Shown: positions 17,405-26,672, counted from the first letter of the stretch. The stretch is 64,000 nucleotides of DNA from Aridibaculum aurantiacum (GCF_017355875.1 NZ_JAFEWC010000004.1:76989-140988); one strand, 5' to 3'. Notes: generated by a model from the letters alone, not told the origin. A program made the numbers and translations.

Positions 17405-18232
17405 ATGCCAAATCGCGGAACAGTAATCCTGGTATCTATTGTAGCAGTTGTTAGCAGCATGTATTCATGTACGCGCCATCCCTACTATGCTACCAACAAA
17501 CAGTATAAACAGCAGGCAAAAGAACTGGCACAACAGATACGACAAGAGCCAGCTTTGATTTCCGGGCAGCAACCTGCACCAGCGTATTGGGTGGGAACTA
17601 CTAATTTCAATTTGCGCAAACCCAACATCGTTGTTCTGCATCACACTGCACAAAATAGTTGCGAGCAAACGCTGAAGACGTTCACACTTACAAGTACACA
17701 GGTAAGTGCGCATTATGTTATTTGCCGCGATGGAACAATACATCAAATGCTGAATGATTACTTACGTGCATGGCATGGAGGAGTAGGAAAATGGGGTAGT
17801 GTAACCGATATCAATTCATCCTCAATCGGTATAGAACTCGACAACAATGGAACGGAGCCTTTCCCGGAAGTCCAGATCAATAGTCTGCTGGTGTTGCTTG
17901 ACACACTGAAGCGCAGGCACAACATACCTGCAGCCAATTTTATTGGTCATGCTGATATAGCGCCCACACGCAAAGTTGATCCAAGTATCCTGTTTCCATG
18001 GCAGACGCTGGCAAAGCGCGGCTTTGGCTTATGGTATGATGAGACAAAAGATACCATTCCCGCCAATTTTGACCACCTCCTGGCGCTTAAAGTTATTGGG
18101 TATGATTTAAAAGACAGCACAGCAGCTATTATGGCCTTTAAACGTAAATATTTCGCGATGGAGCGTACACCACCCACTTTCAGTGAACAGGAGAAGCGAC
18201 TGTTGTACAGTGTCATGCGAAAAGCTCTGTAA
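17405..18232 (+). CDS. N-acetylmuramoyl-L-alanine amidase lipoprotein (Amidase_2)
   Basis: The 275-residue protein has a lipoprotein-like N terminus (VVSSMYSC) and an AmpD/PGRP-type domain. Zinc ligands fit the His in VVLHHTAQ near residue 78, the His in NFIGHADIAPTRKVDP near residue 180 and the following Asp region. It hydrolyses the bond between MurNAc and L-Ala in peptidoglycan, probably in the periplasm for wall recycling or daughter-cell separation. The C-terminal 60 residues (peptidoglycan-binding-like helices) are typical of Bacteroidota members. It is convergent with the META gene with only 3 nt between stops. Confidence 0.9.
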   Translation: MPNRGTVILVSIVAVVSSMYSCTRHPYYATNKQYKQQAKELAQQIRQEPALISGQQPAPAYWVGTTNFNLRKPNIVVLHHTAQNSCEQTLKTFTLTSTQVSAHYVICRDGTIHQMLNDYLRAWHGGVGKWGSVTDINSSSIGIELDNNGTEPFPEVQINSLLVLLDTLKRRHNIPAANFIGHADIAPTRKVDPSILFPWQTLAKRGFGLWYDETKDTIPANFDHLLALKVIGYDLKDSTAAIMAFKRKYFAMERTPPTFSEQEKRLLYSVMRKAL

Positions 18233-18235
18233 CCA

Positions 18236-18718
18236 CTATATCGGCCTTCTTTTAAAAATCATCTTTACCGTATCCAGCTGGCGCAGGTGCAGCGCAGTGT
18301 CGTTAATGGAATAATTATTTACACGTAAAAGATTATCAAGAAACACCTGCTCTTTATAAGCGCCTGTACAAGCCATTTTTGTGGTCATAATTTCATTATC
18401 AAAAGTTATGGAGGCACCGCGTACCAGGAAGCGGCCACTTATTGTATTGCAGCCTGTATTGCCGTAGAAAGCAGCCGAGTCTACATCCAGGTGAAGGATA
18501 GGCACCTTATTCCAGTTGCTCGCATGTCCAGGCATAGCAGTAAGTTGCCACTCACCTGATAATACAGATGGTTTACGCGCCGTATCACGCTGTTCGCTAT
18601 TGATGGCTGTAGTAGGAGTATCCAAGGCTTCGGCGCCAACTGAAGTGGTATTATTTTCTGAAGTACTACAGGTAGTAAAGAAGATACCAAATGCTACCGT
18701 AAACAATAGACTTTTCAT
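18236..18718 (-). CDS. META domain lipoprotein (HslJ-like)
   Basis: The 160-residue product from ATG 18718 has a lipobox (FGIFFTTC) and a META domain with SGEWQLTAM, FYGNTGCNTISGRF and MTTKMACTGAYKEQ. The domain occurs in HslJ and in secreted proteins of unclear role, often linked to stress or motility. The longer frame to 18778 adds 20 residues that would bury the signal, so the shorter start is preferred. It probably sits in the outer membrane or periplasm. Confidence 0.85.
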   Translation of the reverse strand: MKSLLFTVAFGIFFTTCSTSENNTTSVGAEALDTPTTAINSEQRDTARKPSVLSGEWQLTAMPGHASNWNKVPILHLDVDSAAFYGNTGCNTISGRFLVRGASITFDNEIMTTKMACTGAYKEQVFLDNLLRVNNYSINDTALHLRQLDTVKMIFKRRPI

Positions 18719-18865
18719 ATCCCCAGATTTTTTAAAAGCGCCACAATTTTTTTGCCATAGGGTCAGCTTCATATTCAAATAAGCTTTAGCATTTACTACA
18801 ACTAGTGTAGCTCACATCGAGAATTCCACTGACGGATGACAGGTTGTAGTTCAACAACAAAAAAC

Positions 18866-18873
18866 TAGTTTTG
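18866..18873 (+). promoter_or_regulatory. Bacteroidota -7 box for hbd
   Basis: TAGTTTTG matches TAnnTTTG and lies 8 nt before the ATG, implying a very short leader. Confidence 0.45.
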
Positions 18874-18881
18874 CCGCCACT

Positions 18882-19733
18882 ATGGCAACAACAATTTGCA
18901 TTTGTGGTGCAGGCACTATGGGGAGCGGAATAGCACAGGTAGCTGCTCAAAAAGGTTTCACCACCATCTTGTTTGACGTAAGCAACGAAATGGTTCAAAA
19001 GGCAAGGCTGGCTTTAGAGACTACGCTTACTGCACTTGAAACAAAGGGAAAGATAGCGGAAGGAGATAAAGACAGCATTATTGGCCGCATCACGTTCACA
19101 AGCAATGTAGATGACTGCAAAGCTGATGTTATCATAGAAGCTATCGTTGAAAAGCTGGAGGCTAAAGTCGATCTATTCAACAAGCTATCGTCTATCAATT
19201 CTCCTGCTACTATTTATGCTACCAACACATCTTCTTTACCTATAGGTGAAATTGCTGCTGCAGTGCCGGAACGTTCGCATGTGGCAGGTCTTCATTTCTT
19301 TAATCCTGCACCGCTTATGAAGCTGGTGGAAGTTGTTGCCGGGAAAGATACTTCACCGCAAGTGGTAGAGCAATTGGTAGAACTGGCAAAACAATTGGAT
19401 AAAACTCCTGTAGTTTGTAAAGATGCTCCGGGTTTTATAGTGAACCGCGTTGCACGTCATTATTATCTTGAAGCAATGAAACTGGTGGAGCTGGGAGTTG
19501 CTGATCACGAAACCATTGATAAAGTATTGGAAGCTGCAGGCTTCAAAATGGGTCCATTCAAGCTAATGGATATGATAGGCATGGACATCAACTATGGCGT
19601 TAGCAATATTGTTTGGAATGCATTGGGTAAACCTGCCCGTCTTACACCGTCGCCTTTACAAAAAGCAAAAGTGAATAATGGTGAACTAGGAAGAAAAACA
19701 GGCAAGGGATTTTATAATTATGAGAAGCAATAA
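18882..19733 (+). CDS. hbd: 3-hydroxybutyryl-CoA dehydrogenase
   Basis: The 283-residue length and motifs match the family: NAD site GAGTMGSGIAQ near residue 8, the HFFNPAPLMKLVEVV block with the catalytic His near residue 137, and CKDAPGFIVNR in the C-terminal dimerisation domain. It interconverts 3-hydroxyacyl-CoA and 3-oxoacyl-CoA with NAD(P) in butanoate or fatty-acid metabolism. An SDR gene follows after 28 nt in the same direction. Confidence 0.93.
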   Translation: MATTICICGAGTMGSGIAQVAAQKGFTTILFDVSNEMVQKARLALETTLTALETKGKIAEGDKDSIIGRITFTSNVDDCKADVIIEAIVEKLEAKVDLFNKLSSINSPATIYATNTSSLPIGEIAAAVPERSHVAGLHFFNPAPLMKLVEVVAGKDTSPQVVEQLVELAKQLDKTPVVCKDAPGFIVNRVARHYYLEAMKLVELGVADHETIDKVLEAAGFKMGPFKLMDMIGMDINYGVSNIVWNALGKPARLTPSPLQKAKVNNGELGRKTGKGFYNYEKQ

Positions 19734-19761
19734 GTAACCGCGTAGGTACAGCTAGAAAGAT

Positions 19762-20769
19762 ATGCAGCATACAGAACAAAATCATTCACCAACATCCGTT
19801 TTTGTAACGGGAAGCACCGGCCTTGTTGGCTCCCACCTGGTTGCTGCATTGGTTGGTAAAGGATACAATGTGTCTGCATTATATAGAAAAGAAATACCTG
19901 TAGTACCACACCAAGAAAAGGTAAGGTGGATACAAGGAGATATACTGGATGTGATCTCACTGGAAGAAGCAATGCAAGGTGTGGATCATGTATATCATTG
20001 CGCAGCTGTTGTTTCCTTCAGCCCAAAGGATGTAGACCAACTTTTTAAAATAAACATAGAAGGCACTGCCAATGTAGTGAATGCAGCGGTTGCCAATAAT
20101 GTAAAGAAGCTTGGTTATGTAAGCTCAGTAGCCGCTCTTGGAAGAACACCTAATGTAGAGGAGATAAATGAAACCATGAACTGGAGCGAAGAGACCAGCA
20201 ACAGTAATTATGGTAAGAGTAAGTTTCATGCAGAAATGGAGGTGTGGCGCGGAATAGGAGAAGGACTACCTGCTGTTATCATCAATCCGTCTATTATACT
20301 CGGCGCCGGTGATTGGAACAGTGGATCTACCAAACTTTTTAAAACTGCTTATGATGAATTTGGCTGGTACAGCGAAGGAACAACAGGCTTTGTAGATGTA
20401 GCAGATGTGGTGGATGCATTCATACAACTAGTAGAAAGTGATGTGAGTGCACAACGTTTTATTATCAGTGCAGAGAACATCACGTACCAGGAGCTATTCA
20501 CCATAATGGCAAAATGCTTTGGCAAAAAACCGCCGCATAAAAAAGTTACTCCATTGCTGGCATCACTGGTATGGAGACTGGATGCTTTAAAAGCTATGTT
20601 CACTGGTAACAAACCATTAATAACAAAAGAAACTGCAGTAGCAGCACAAGCCACTGTTAAGTACAACAATAGTAAGATCAACCAGTACCTGCACAACTTT
20701 AACTACAAACCTTTAGAAGAAAGCATTGAAGCTATCTGCAAATCGTTGATCAAGAAATACAACCTGTAG
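19762..20769 (+). CDS. NAD-dependent epimerase/reductase (extended SDR)
   Basis: The 335-residue protein has the NAD site VTGSTGLVGSHL near residue 15, YVSSVAALG with the active-site Ser, and YGKSK as the YxxxK pair near residue 152. It resembles dihydroflavonol reductase-like or 3-beta-HSD-like SDRs common in Bacteroidota. The substrate is unknown. It is co-directional with hbd. Its stop codon directly abuts the stop of lpxD on the other strand, with no spacer between them. Confidence 0.87.
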   Translation: MQHTEQNHSPTSVFVTGSTGLVGSHLVAALVGKGYNVSALYRKEIPVVPHQEKVRWIQGDILDVISLEEAMQGVDHVYHCAAVVSFSPKDVDQLFKINIEGTANVVNAAVANNVKKLGYVSSVAALGRTPNVEEINETMNWSEETSNSNYGKSKFHAEMEVWRGIGEGLPAVIINPSIILGAGDWNSGSTKLFKTAYDEFGWYSEGTTGFVDVADVVDAFIQLVESDVSAQRFIISAENITYQELFTIMAKCFGKKPPHKKVTPLLASLVWRLDALKAMFTGNKPLITKETAVAAQATVKYNNSKINQYLHNFNYKPLEESIEAICKSLIKKYNL

Positions 20770-21720
20770 CTACTTCGTCTCCATTACCTTCTTCCATAGC
20801 TCTGGAATTCTTTTCACCCATACCAGTTCTTTCTTCTTTGAAAGAGCATCTTCTACAGGACTTCCAAAGTAGACTTTACCTGCTTCCAGGTCGCTACCAA
20901 CACCACTTTGTGCCAGCACGGTTACGTTCTCATGTATAGTAAGTGTTTTACTTACTCCTACCTGCCCCCATAGCGTTACACCATCTTTCAAAGTAGTACC
21001 GCCTGCTATAGCCACCTGCGCAGCAAACAAGCAGTTCTTACCTATCACTACATCATGACCTATATGCACCTGGTTGTCCATTTTTGTTCCTGCACCAATG
21101 CGTGTATCAGCCGTTACACCTCTATCTATTGTACAACCTGCTCCTATCTCTACATAATCTTCTATCACTACATGTCCGCAGCTCTCCATGCGCTTATACC
21201 ATACATCGCGATTCTTCTTTGTGTTGTAGTAAAATCCATCGCTGCCAATTACACTGCCTGCTTGTATCACTACATTATCACCAATCTCTGTATAAGGATT
21301 GATGGTAACATTTGGATGTATGATGCAGTTCTTTCCTATAATAACATCATTACCTATATAAACATTCGGCATCACTACAGTGCCTTCACCAATGACAGCA
21401 GATTCGCTTATAGGTGTAGCTGATGCTTTGAATGGACGATAATGCCTTACTATCTTAAGATAAGCTTCAAAAGGCTCTGGAACTACCAGCAATGTTTTGC
21501 CTTCAGGTACAGTTACATCCTTTGTATTTATGATGATGTAAGTAGCATTGCTATGTAGCGACTTGTTGTAGTATTTCGGATGATCAACAAAGCAAAGATC
21601 ACCTTGTTCTACACGATGAATCTCGTTGATACCTGTAGCCATTGCACTACCATCGCCAACAAGTTCAGCATCTAAAAAATCAGCTAGCCATTCAAGCGAA
21701 ACAGGTGTAGGAAACTTCAT
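20770..21720 (-). CDS. lpxD: UDP-3-O-acylglucosamine N-acyltransferase
   Basis: The 316-residue protein has an N-terminal uridine-binding-like domain (to about residue 105) and a left-handed beta-helix of hexapeptide repeats (about 110-285), with IHPNVTINPYTEIGDNVVI and the catalytic-region HIGHDVVIGKN. It N-acylates UDP-3-O-acylglucosamine in lipid A synthesis in the cytoplasm. I use the ATG at 21720, since a -7 box TACCTTTG lies 19 nt upstream; the longer frame to 21741 would overlap it. It is separate from the usual lpx cluster, and Bacteroidota often have a second lpxD, so this could be that copy. Confidence 0.9.
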   Translation of the reverse strand: MKFPTPVSLEWLADFLDAELVGDGSAMATGINEIHRVEQGDLCFVDHPKYYNKSLHSNATYIIINTKDVTVPEGKTLLVVPEPFEAYLKIVRHYRPFKASATPISESAVIGEGTVVMPNVYIGNDVIIGKNCIIHPNVTINPYTEIGDNVVIQAGSVIGSDGFYYNTKKNRDVWYKRMESCGHVVIEDYVEIGAGCTIDRGVTADTRIGAGTKMDNQVHIGHDVVIGKNCLFAAQVAIAGGTTLKDGVTLWGQVGVSKTLTIHENVTVLAQSGVGSDLEAGKVYFGSPVEDALSKKKELVWVKRIPELWKKVMETK

Positions 21721-21738
21721 GAGAAAATTGTTTGCTTG

Positions 21739-21746
21739 CAAAGGTA
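21739..21746 (-). promoter_or_regulatory. Bacteroidota -7 box for lpxD
   Basis: The minus strand reads TACCTTTG, an exact TAnnTTTG match, 18 nt before the ATG at 21720. Confidence 0.55.
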
Positions 21747-22240
21747 ATATTGATCTTCACCCGGCAAGATTCATTTTCAATTCGGGCATTACTACAAGCA
21801 CAGAAAGAAACTGAGAGGCTATGTTTTATGTTTCAAGTAAGTACCGATAGAACTATGATGCTGATCAAGCAACATCTCGCAAATGCAGTAGTCATGCATG
21901 TTTCAGCATTTGAGCTATCAATATACTTGATACATCATTCTATAGGTTGATCATGTTTACTTCAATAAGTAGTCTGTAGAATGTCTGTAGATAGCAGGAC
22001 ATCTAGTGATGCTGTGATCATCAATTTTTAAAATACTACATCGGCTGAAACTATGATGAATAAAGGGTTTCAGCCTCATCCTGGTAACAAAGCCCTGGTA
22101 GATAATTCAGTTTTTCTTCTTCATGCAAATGATAACATCGTGCATAGATTGCTTATCCTTATTAACAACGATATGAAAAATGTGAATAAAATAGTTCAGG
22201 ATTTTTTTTGTGTTAGAGAAAACTATTTTTAATATTGTGT
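21747..22240. other. Long non-coding stretch upstream of the pseudouridine synthase gene
   Basis: No convincing gene lies here. A 9-bp stem at 22043-22051 and 22067-22075 (GGCTGAAAC / GTTTCAGCC) is the only clear structure. The right end carries T-rich sequence that may hold a promoter for the small RNA candidate that follows. Confidence 0.5.
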
Positions 22241-22312
22241 AGGGAATTTTACGTCCCTGTACTTACTAACCCATCCATATACAAAAGCTCGGTTTTCAAC
22301 CGGGCTTTTTTC
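22241..22312 (+). ncRNA. Candidate small RNA or leader ending in an intrinsic terminator
   Basis: Two hairpins occur in order: AGGGA / TCCCT at 22241-22258, then AAGCTCGGTT / AACCGGGCTT at about 22284-22304 followed by a T run. The terminator ends directly before the ATG of the next gene and no gene lies upstream on this strand for 1.5 kb. This suggests a short transcript, or an attenuator for the pseudouridine synthase. The 5' end is not determinable. Confidence 0.4.
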
Positions 22313-22900
22313 ATGTATATGCACTACTACTTTATCATCTATAAACCATTCCAGGTACTCTCACAATTCACTTCGCAAGAAGCAAAAACAACACTTGCTG
22401 ATGTATTCAAAGTACCCAAAGATGTATACCCTGTTGGACGTTTGGATTATGATAGTGAAGGCTTGTTGATCTTGTCAAATGATGCATCACTCAACCAGCG
22501 TTTGCTGCATCCCAAGCATAAGCATGAGCGTGAATATTGGGTGCAGGTAGATGGTGCATTTACATTAGAAGCCTTGCAAAAAATACAGGCAGGCGTAACC
22601 ATTAGTATAGATGGTAAACAACATCGCACGCTACCATGTAAAGCTTACATTTTTACTGATGCACCATTGGTACCTGAACGAGATCCGCCTATCCGTTTCA
22701 GGAAGAATATACCTACCAGTTGGATACGAATCACACTTCACGAAGGGAAGAACAGGCAGGTAAGAAAGATGACTGCAGCTGTTGGTTTTCCTACGCTCAG
22801 GCTTATCAGGCATAGGATAGAAAGCATAACCATTGACGGGATGAAACCAGGAGACATAAAACAATACACACAACAGGAGATAATGAAGTTGCTGTTCTAG
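22313..22900 (+). CDS. RluE-like rRNA large-subunit pseudouridine synthase
   Basis: The 195-residue product is a small RsuA/RluB/E-type synthase. It has YYFIIYKPFQVLSQF near the start, the catalytic-Asp motif GRLDYDSEGLLILSND near residue 42, and the C-terminal TLHEGKNRQVRKM and PTLRLIRHRI blocks. It isomerises a uridine in 23S rRNA (RluE targets U2457 in E. coli; the exact site here is unproven). No S4 domain is present, as expected for RluE. ATG 22313 and ATG 22319 are both possible; the frame upstream runs through a terminator hairpin and is rejected. Confidence 0.87.
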   Translation: MYMHYYFIIYKPFQVLSQFTSQEAKTTLADVFKVPKDVYPVGRLDYDSEGLLILSNDASLNQRLLHPKHKHEREYWVQVDGAFTLEALQKIQAGVTISIDGKQHRTLPCKAYIFTDAPLVPERDPPIRFRKNIPTSWIRITLHEGKNRQVRKMTAAVGFPTLRLIRHRIESITIDGMKPGDIKQYTQQEIMKLLF

Positions 22901-23107
22901 GTTCTGTTATTCTTCTTTGCAGAAAATAATTTTTTGTAACTGAAGTTTTAGCTACAGGATGGCACTAGTTATTCTTCCACCTATAACAGGTACGCCTCCA
23001 ACGAAATAGGTAGTTAACGTCTATAGCGCAAAGCATCTCAAATGAAAATATTAGGGTTTAAAAAAGTATAAATTTTCTATACCGCTTCCTTTACTCATAA
23101 TACATGT

Positions 23108-23115
23108 TACTTTTG
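23108..23115 (+). promoter_or_regulatory. Bacteroidota -7 box for the cupin-like gene
   Basis: TACTTTTG matches TAnnTTTG, 17 nt before the ATG at 23133. The -33 region is weak. Confidence 0.45.
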
Positions 23116-23132
23116 TTGAAACCTTTGGCAGC

Positions 23133-24014
23133 ATGCAATTACAACCCGTTGATGTTGTAAAAAACATCTCACCCGACACCTTCAGATCTGCATATTATTC
23201 TCCTAAAAAACCGCTGGTTATAAAGGATCTTTCAAAGCAGTGGCCGGCATACAGCAAGTGGAACTGGGACCATTTTAAAACGCTTGTTGGCGAGAAGAAA
23301 GTAGCTCTTTACAACAACGTGAAGAGCGATGCATATACTCCTATCAACACGGCAGATGACTATAAAACATTTGGTGAGTACATAGACATGATAACCACCG
23401 GACCTGCAGCGTGGAGGATCTTTCTTTTCAACATTTTCGACCATGCACCAGAGCTTACAAATGACTTTACATGGCCTGAAGACCTGATGAAAGGTTTTGT
23501 AAAGAAATACCCGATGCTGTTTGTTGGTGGCAAGTCAAGCATCACGCACATGCATTTCGATATCGATCTTTCGCATATACTGCATACGCAGTTCGTAGGA
23601 AGAAAACGCGTTTTGTTGTTTCCTTACGAAGAGCAACACAAGCTATACAGGAAGCCATTTGAAGTACTTAGCATGGCTGACTTTTCTAACTACTACCAAA
23701 ACAACGGCACACCTAACTATACTGAGTTTCCTGCACTAAAACAGGCGAAAGGTTACGAAGTAATACTAGAGCACGGAGATACTTTGTTCATGCCTGCAGG
23801 ATATTGGCATCATATGGAATACCTGGATAGTGGCTTTGCCATGAGCCTGCGCGCTATGCAGTCTAGCCTATCCGGAAAAATGCACGGTGTATGGAACCTG
23901 TTTGGTATGCGGGGAATTGATACAGTGATGAAGAAAACTGCTCCCATACAATGGTACAACTGGAAGAAAAAGAAGATATACAAAAAGGCAAATGAAGCCC
24001 TTGCACAATCTTAA
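23133..24014 (+). CDS. JmjC/cupin-like 2-oxoglutarate-type hydroxylase
   Basis: The 293-residue protein matches the cupin_8/JmjC pattern: PLVIKDLSKQWPAYSKWNWDHF near residue 28, then THMHFDIDLSHILHTQ with a His-x-Asp iron pair near residue 137, then GDTLFMPAGYWHHM with the distal His near residue 220. The family uses Fe(II) and 2-oxoglutarate to hydroxylate a protein or small-molecule substrate; none can be named here. It is a single gene ending at a strong terminator shared with korB. Confidence 0.85.
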   Translation: MQLQPVDVVKNISPDTFRSAYYSPKKPLVIKDLSKQWPAYSKWNWDHFKTLVGEKKVALYNNVKSDAYTPINTADDYKTFGEYIDMITTGPAAWRIFLFNIFDHAPELTNDFTWPEDLMKGFVKKYPMLFVGGKSSITHMHFDIDLSHILHTQFVGRKRVLLFPYEEQHKLYRKPFEVLSMADFSNYYQNNGTPNYTEFPALKQAKGYEVILEHGDTLFMPAGYWHHMEYLDSGFAMSLRAMQSSLSGKMHGVWNLFGMRGIDTVMKKTAPIQWYNWKKKKIYKKANEALAQS

Positions 24015-24025
24015 GTTTATAAATG

Positions 24026-24055
24026 AAAAGACCCGCCTTTACAAGCGGGTCTTTT
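24026..24055. terminator. Bidirectional terminator between the cupin-like gene and korB
   Basis: AAAAGACCCGC and GCGGGTCTTTT form an 11-bp stem with an 8-nt loop, with T runs on both strands, between convergent genes. Confidence 0.85.
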
Positions 24056-24073
24056 AGTTATACATCATTTCAA

Positions 24074-25114
24074 TTAATTGATCTCCCAAACCTCCTTACC
24101 ACGCAGTAGTTTATCCAGGTCACCTTCGCCTTTGGTAGCAATGGTTTCCTCTATCTGCATCTGCATCACATCCTCGTAGCACGCCCTGTCGTTTTCGTAG
24201 AACACGCCAAAAGGTCTTGGATAGTGACCACCAGATTTCTGTGGATCATCAAACATACGCACCAGTATCTGTGCTTTATAAAAATCACGTTCGTCGTGTA
24301 CCCATAGGTCATCAGCGGTTACACCATTTCCTAGCTCAACCACCACTGGCTGAAAGCCATCCAGCTTAATACCCTTGTTTTGCGTAGCACCAAAGATCAA
24401 TGGCTTGCCATGCTCAAGAAACAGCACTTCTTCAGGCTTGCTTGATTTCTCAGTGAATATTTCAAATGCACCATCATTAAAGATGTTACAGTTCTGGTAG
24501 ATCTCAAGAAAAGAAGCACCTCTATGTTGGTGGCTGCGGGTAAGCATTGTTTGCAGGTGCTTTGGATCACGGTCCATGCTGCGTGCTATGAAAGTTCCAT
24601 CAGCGCCCAATGCTAAAGCAAGTGGATTAAAGGGATGATCGATACTTCCGTATGGAGTGCTTTTAGTTACCTTATTTGATTCGCTGGTAGGTGAATACTG
24701 TCCCTTGGTAAGGCCATAGATCTGGTTGTTGAACATCAGGACGTTCACATCAAAGTTTCTGCGCAGCAAATGGATAGTATGATTTCCACCAATGCTTAAG
24801 CTATCGCCATCACCGGTTACTATCCAAACACTCAGCTCAGGCCTGCTTGCTTTTAACCCACTGGCTATCGCTGTAGCACGACCATGAATGCTATGCATTC
24901 CGTACGTATTCATATAGTATGGGAAACGGCTGCTACAGCCAATTCCGCTAATGATGACAATATTTTCTTTAGGAACACCAATCCCAGGCATTATCTTCTG
25001 AACCTGTGCAAGTATTGAGTAATCGCCGCAACCCGGGCACCAGCGCACTTCCTGGTCTGTTGCAAAGTCTTTAGCCGTAAGGGTTGTAGGAGCAATTTGT
25101 GTTATCGTAGACAT
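24074..25114 (-). CDS. korB: 2-oxoacid:ferredoxin oxidoreductase, beta subunit
   Basis: The 346-residue protein has RWCPGCGDYSIL near residue 24, GIGCSSRFPYY, and the thiamine-diphosphate site GDGDSLSIGGNH near residue 100 followed by NNQIYGLTKGQYSPTS. It pairs with an alpha subunit to convert 2-oxoglutarate, or another 2-oxoacid, and CoA to acyl-CoA with reduced ferredoxin. The alpha gene normally adjoins it, but here the upstream neighbour is a divergent haloperoxidase-like gene. The partner must lie elsewhere. The substrate is inferred from overall similarity only. Confidence 0.88.
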   Translation of the reverse strand: MSTITQIAPTTLTAKDFATDQEVRWCPGCGDYSILAQVQKIMPGIGVPKENIVIISGIGCSSRFPYYMNTYGMHSIHGRATAIASGLKASRPELSVWIVTGDGDSLSIGGNHTIHLLRRNFDVNVLMFNNQIYGLTKGQYSPTSESNKVTKSTPYGSIDHPFNPLALALGADGTFIARSMDRDPKHLQTMLTRSHQHRGASFLEIYQNCNIFNDGAFEIFTEKSSKPEEVLFLEHGKPLIFGATQNKGIKLDGFQPVVVELGNGVTADDLWVHDERDFYKAQILVRMFDDPQKSGGHYPRPFGVFYENDRACYEDVMQMQIEETIATKGEGDLDKLLRGKEVWEIN

Positions 25115-25274
25115 CTAATAAATTCAATTGAAGTACAAATTTCTTATAAATAAATTATCTGCAGGTGCTTTTATATTTTTTTAGCTAAGTATATGCATTT
25201 GAACATCCATTACAATTGTAAAGCAGCCATTTAGATGGTTTTTGAGTCATTGAAGTCTCTGAAACTAAGATTAT

Positions 25275-26588
25275 ATGTTAAGGATTTTCCTGGCAATCAC
25301 TGCCCTCTGCTTATTTCTGTCCAGTTGTAGAAAGTACGATGACGTAGTACCAAGCCAGCCAGCTGCATCAGAATTTTCATCAACTGTAGCTATAGAATGG
25401 ATGGAACAATATCGCCAGGCGGTAAAAAATGAAGGACTTAATCCTCCACGTGCTTCCAGATTTTATGCTTATGCTGGTATTGCTTTGTACGAAGCGGTAC
25501 TACCAGGTATTCCAGGTAATAGGTCTGTAGAAGGACAAGTTCCATTGTTGGCTAATCTTCCTAAAATAGCTTCTTTTACCAGGTTACAATACAACATTGC
25601 TTTAAACGAGGCAATGTACAGGGTGGCAAAAGGACTTTTGCCAAATGCCAGCGCGGCTACCAAAAATCAACTGGATGCTTTGTACAAGAAGTACAACGAT
25701 CAGCTGAATACGCAGGTGCATGAAACGGTAAAAAATGATTCACGCGAGTTTGGTTATATGGTAGCGCAATCAGTTCTGAACCGTGCCAACAAAGATGGTA
25801 TGGCTGAAACTACCAGCATGGTCTATACAGTTCCAGGTAGAACCTCAAACGCTGCTAACTGGGCTCCTACAGGCGCTGTTCTTAACCCATTAGAGCCTTT
25901 TTGGGGTAAGGTAAAATGTTTTGCCATGCTTAGCAGTAGCGAGTGCGAAGAAGCACAGGCTATTCCCTTTAGCAGCACTCCGGGATCTGCTTTTTACAAC
26001 CAGGCGGTAGAAGTATACCAGGTATCTCAAAATCTAACACAAGATCAAAGGAACATTGCCCAGTGGTGGGCTGATGGCGCTGGCACACCTACACCTCCGG
26101 GACACTGGGTAGGTATAGCCAATCAACTAGCAAAAGAAAAGAACCTGCCTTTAGCCAAAACAGCTGAAATGCACCTGATGCTGGGTATTGGTCTTGCTGA
26201 TGCATTCATATCATGTTGGGATGCGAAGTACAAGTACAACCTGCTACGCCCACAAACATATATCCGCGACTACTTACCAGGTGCTTCTTCATGGTCTTCT
26301 TTTATTTCAACACCACCTTTCCCAGAGTATCCCTCAGGGCATTCAGTTTCGTCAGGCGCAGCGGCAGAAATACTTACCGGCTTCTTCGGAAATATCTCTT
26401 TTACCGATAAAACCAATACTAGCATGGGGCTGCCTGCACGCACTTATAATTCATTGCGTGATGCAGCTAACGAAGCGGCTATGTCAAGGCTTTACGGCGG
26501 TATACACTACAGGGAAGGAAACGAGAATGGCGTAAAACAAGGTAAAACAGTAGGGGAAGTAGTTTTCAAGAACATCAAGCTGAAATAG
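25275..26588 (+). CDS. Vanadium-dependent haloperoxidase / PAP2-like lipoprotein
   Basis: The 437-residue product has a lipoprotein signal (LFLSSC) and a C-terminal acid phosphatase/vanadium haloperoxidase domain. The conserved blocks are YKYNLLRPQTYIRDY (Lys and Arg ligands, near residue 320), PEYPSGHSVSSGAAA (near 355) and SRLYGGIHYREGNENG (Arg and His, near 410). The fold binds phosphate or vanadate. The enzyme may be a surface phosphatase or a haloperoxidase; sequence alone does not decide. A strong terminator follows. Confidence 0.88.
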   Translation: MLRIFLAITALCLFLSSCRKYDDVVPSQPAASEFSSTVAIEWMEQYRQAVKNEGLNPPRASRFYAYAGIALYEAVLPGIPGNRSVEGQVPLLANLPKIASFTRLQYNIALNEAMYRVAKGLLPNASAATKNQLDALYKKYNDQLNTQVHETVKNDSREFGYMVAQSVLNRANKDGMAETTSMVYTVPGRTSNAANWAPTGAVLNPLEPFWGKVKCFAMLSSSECEEAQAIPFSSTPGSAFYNQAVEVYQVSQNLTQDQRNIAQWWADGAGTPTPPGHWVGIANQLAKEKNLPLAKTAEMHLMLGIGLADAFISCWDAKYKYNLLRPQTYIRDYLPGASSWSSFISTPPFPEYPSGHSVSSGAAAEILTGFFGNISFTDKTNTSMGLPARTYNSLRDAANEAAMSRLYGGIHYREGNENGVKQGKTVGEVVFKNIKLK

Positions 26589-26607
26589 TAGCGCAACAAT
26601 AGCTTTT

Positions 26608-26651
26608 AAAAGAAGAGGAGCAGCACCTGGTAGTGTTGCTCCTCTTCTTTT
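26608..26651. terminator. Strong bidirectional terminator
   Basis: A 19-bp stem (26608-26626 with 26633-26651), one G-T pair, and a 6-nt loop separates the haloperoxidase-like gene from the convergent CMD gene. Confidence 0.85.
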
Positions 26652-26672
26652 ATAGAGTGAGCCACTCTGAAA

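Noticed and set aside
22235-22312. N-terminal extension of the RluE-like protein
   Set aside because: The frame runs through two hairpins including a terminator with a T run and adds residues not typical of the family.
25275-26588. Secondary-metabolite halogenation cluster
   Set aside because: The haloperoxidase-like gene stands alone with terminators or divergent genes on each side and no biosynthetic partners.
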